64,000 nucleotides of DNA from assembly GCF_000156355.1 (NCBI RefSeq), contig NZ_GG657883.1, positions 222,467 through 286,466 on the forward strand, written 5' to 3'. The notes under the pieces are model-generated. The model saw nothing but the letters and a program-made list of their open reading frames with translations. It ran no database searches and was not told the origin of the DNA. This document shows positions 63,204-64,000 of the stretch, in pieces; position 1 is the stretch's first letter; each line of letters begins with the position of its first letter. The DNA comes from Methylophaga thiooxydans DMS010 (GTDB lineage: Bacteria > Pseudomonadota > Gammaproteobacteria > Nitrosococcales > Methylophagaceae). The position numbers were made by a program, and so were the translations under genes.

Positions 63204-63832
63204 TTCAAGGCACCATGTCTGAGCAGTAAATTATGTACGGCTTCAGCCAGTAGTTTATACCCTGCTGCATTCGGATGAATGGGATCTGACTTCAGGTGTG
63301 CTTCAGACTCAATATCTGCGATAACGTCGTTTTCCAGCAACACCTGTGATGCACTGGAAACTTCTTTATACACTGGTGATGGCTTGAGAAAAATCCCCGG
63401 TTTAGGCACAGAAAGCATCACCACCTCCGCACCACTTCCTCTTACTTTCTCTATCATCGCAATAAGATTTTGCTTAAGCAATTCAGTATCAAGTTTACGG
63501 ATAAGGTCATTACCACCATGGCAGAGCACAACCAAATCAGGTTGGTGAAGCGTTAATAGCTCATCAAGACGGAGAAGCCCTTCACGGCTGATTTCACCAG
63601 GTATACCTGCATTAATAACCTGCCGACCTGATAGCTGAGATAACACAGCAGGATAGCTTTCAGTATCAAAATTAGCACCGGTGCCGTAGGTCAGGCTATC
63701 ACCAAATGCCAGAATAACTGCATCCTGAGATAATGCCTGAAGCTTAGCTGTATCAGACTCACTGCAAGCAGTCATACTGACAATCAGTATCAGCGTAAAG
63801 CAGTAGCTTATAAAGCCTGATTGTCTCAGCAT
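63200..63832 (-). CDS. GDSL-family lipase/thioesterase (TesA-like) lipoprotein
   Basis: A 210-residue esterase of the SGNH fold. The signal peptide ends in MTAC, a lipobox, so it is probably a lipoprotein. Motifs are FGDSLTYGTGAN (Ser), PGEISREGL (Gly), GGNDLIR (Asn) and DPIHPNAAGY (Asp and His). TesA/AP-type enzymes split fatty acyl thioesters and lysophospholipids in the periplasm. It is divergent in its neighbourhood only from c-di-GMP genes, with no functional link. Confidence 0.88.
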   Translation of the reverse strand: MLRQSGFISYCFTLILIVSMTACSESDTAKLQALSQDAVILAFGDSLTYGTGANFDTESYPAVLSQLSGRQVINAGIPGEISREGLLRLDELLTLHQPDLVVLCHGGNDLIRKLDTELLKQNLIAMIEKVRGSGAEVVMLSVPKPGIFLKPSPVYKEVSSASQVLLENDVIADIESEAHLKSDPIHPNAAGYKLLAEAVHNLLLRHGALN

Positions 63833-63836
63833 ATTA

Positions 63837-64000
63837 TCAAGTAGTAGTCGGAAATAAACGTTGGAAATTAGCCGTGGTGGTAGCGGCTATATTTTCAACT
63901 GTATCGCCACGTAGTTCTGCTAAAAACTGAGCAACGTGTTTTACAAACACCGGTTTGTTAGTTTTGCCGCGATGAGGAACGGGAGCAAGATACGGTGAGT
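63837..64000 (-). CDS. TatD-family hydrolase, C-terminal part (cut by window end)
   Basis: The end of a gene that continues past the window. The visible residues SPYLAPVPHRGKTNKP, VAQFLAELRG and TTANFQRLF are the conserved C-terminus of TatD-type metal-dependent DNases, including the last His of the active site region. It stops four bases before the tesA-like start, so the two may be cotranscribed in the minus direction. Confidence 0.88.
   Translation of the reverse strand, partial: SPYLAPVPHRGKTNKPVFVKHVAQFLAELRGDTVENIAATTTANFQRLFPTTT

Overview
The window looks like chromosomal DNA of a marine-type gammaproteobacterium with methylotrophic and organosulfur metabolism. The best taxonomic hints are a periplasmic methanethiol oxidase (MtoX/SBP56) followed by a SCO-MauG copper/heme accessory gene, a sulfide oxidation module, and a 6-phosphogluconate dehydrogenase. 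This fits Methylophaga or relatives, but that placement is inference. I found no rRNA, tRNA, CRISPR array or transposase.

Layout. (1) 0-3.4 kb: a truncated LysR gene, a Tsx/OmpK porin, a DUF4437 cupin and a luciferase-like flavin oxidoreductase; the porin and cupin share a duplicated leader. (2) 3.4-10.6 kb: a LysR regulator divergent from a complete RND tripartite efflux operon, closed by a strong terminator. (3) 10.6-31 kb: an accessory block built around a XylM/AlkB-type membrane di-iron hydroxylase. The probable long minus-strand transcript runs hydroxylase, cytoplasmic truncated globin, small ferredoxin, GST-like protein, XylA-like 2Fe-2S/FAD reductase, 67-aa membrane protein, FadL-like porin, exported truncated globin, DUF4242 protein, nitronate-monooxygenase-like enzyme and an unrecognised two-module protein. 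Divergent from it are a NorD/CbbO-type VWA protein and a NorQ/CbbQ-type AAA+ ATPase. Two more GST-like genes, a FixJ-type response regulator, a FixL-type kinase, an atypical acyl-CoA-dehydrogenase-fold protein and a MetX-fold hydrolase lie on one side; two unknown tandem paralogs lie on the other. (4) 30.7-43.2 kb: CysB-like regulator, gnd, then mtoX, SCO-MauG fusion, TlpA-like thioredoxin, persulfide dioxygenase-rhodanese fusion, sulfide:quinone oxidoreductase, SulP transporter and an APS-kinase-like protein. (5) 43-64 kb: mostly housekeeping genes (ogt, MFS transporter, PBP4-type dacB, ettA, short CbiX, tesA-like, tatD) mixed with a signalling cluster of two GGDEF-EAL proteins, two hybrid kinases and one REC-GGDEF cyclase, plus a second Tsx/OmpK porin.

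How the parts may work together. The hydroxylase block has all parts of a membrane monooxygenase: uptake porin, electron transfer chain, hydroxylase and two-component regulator. It also has unusual partners: two globins, three GST-like proteins and a MoxR/VWA pair of the kind that activates Rubisco or nitric oxide reductase. I propose that the ATPase pair matures or reactivates the di-iron hydroxylase. The substrate is unknown; the adjacent CysB regulator and methanethiol/sulfide oxidation genes make a small organosulfur or other volatile compound possible. In the sulfur block, methanethiol would be oxidised to formaldehyde, hydrogen peroxide and sulfide, with sulfide passing through SQR and persulfide dioxygenase to sulfite. 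These pathway links are inference from gene content and order.
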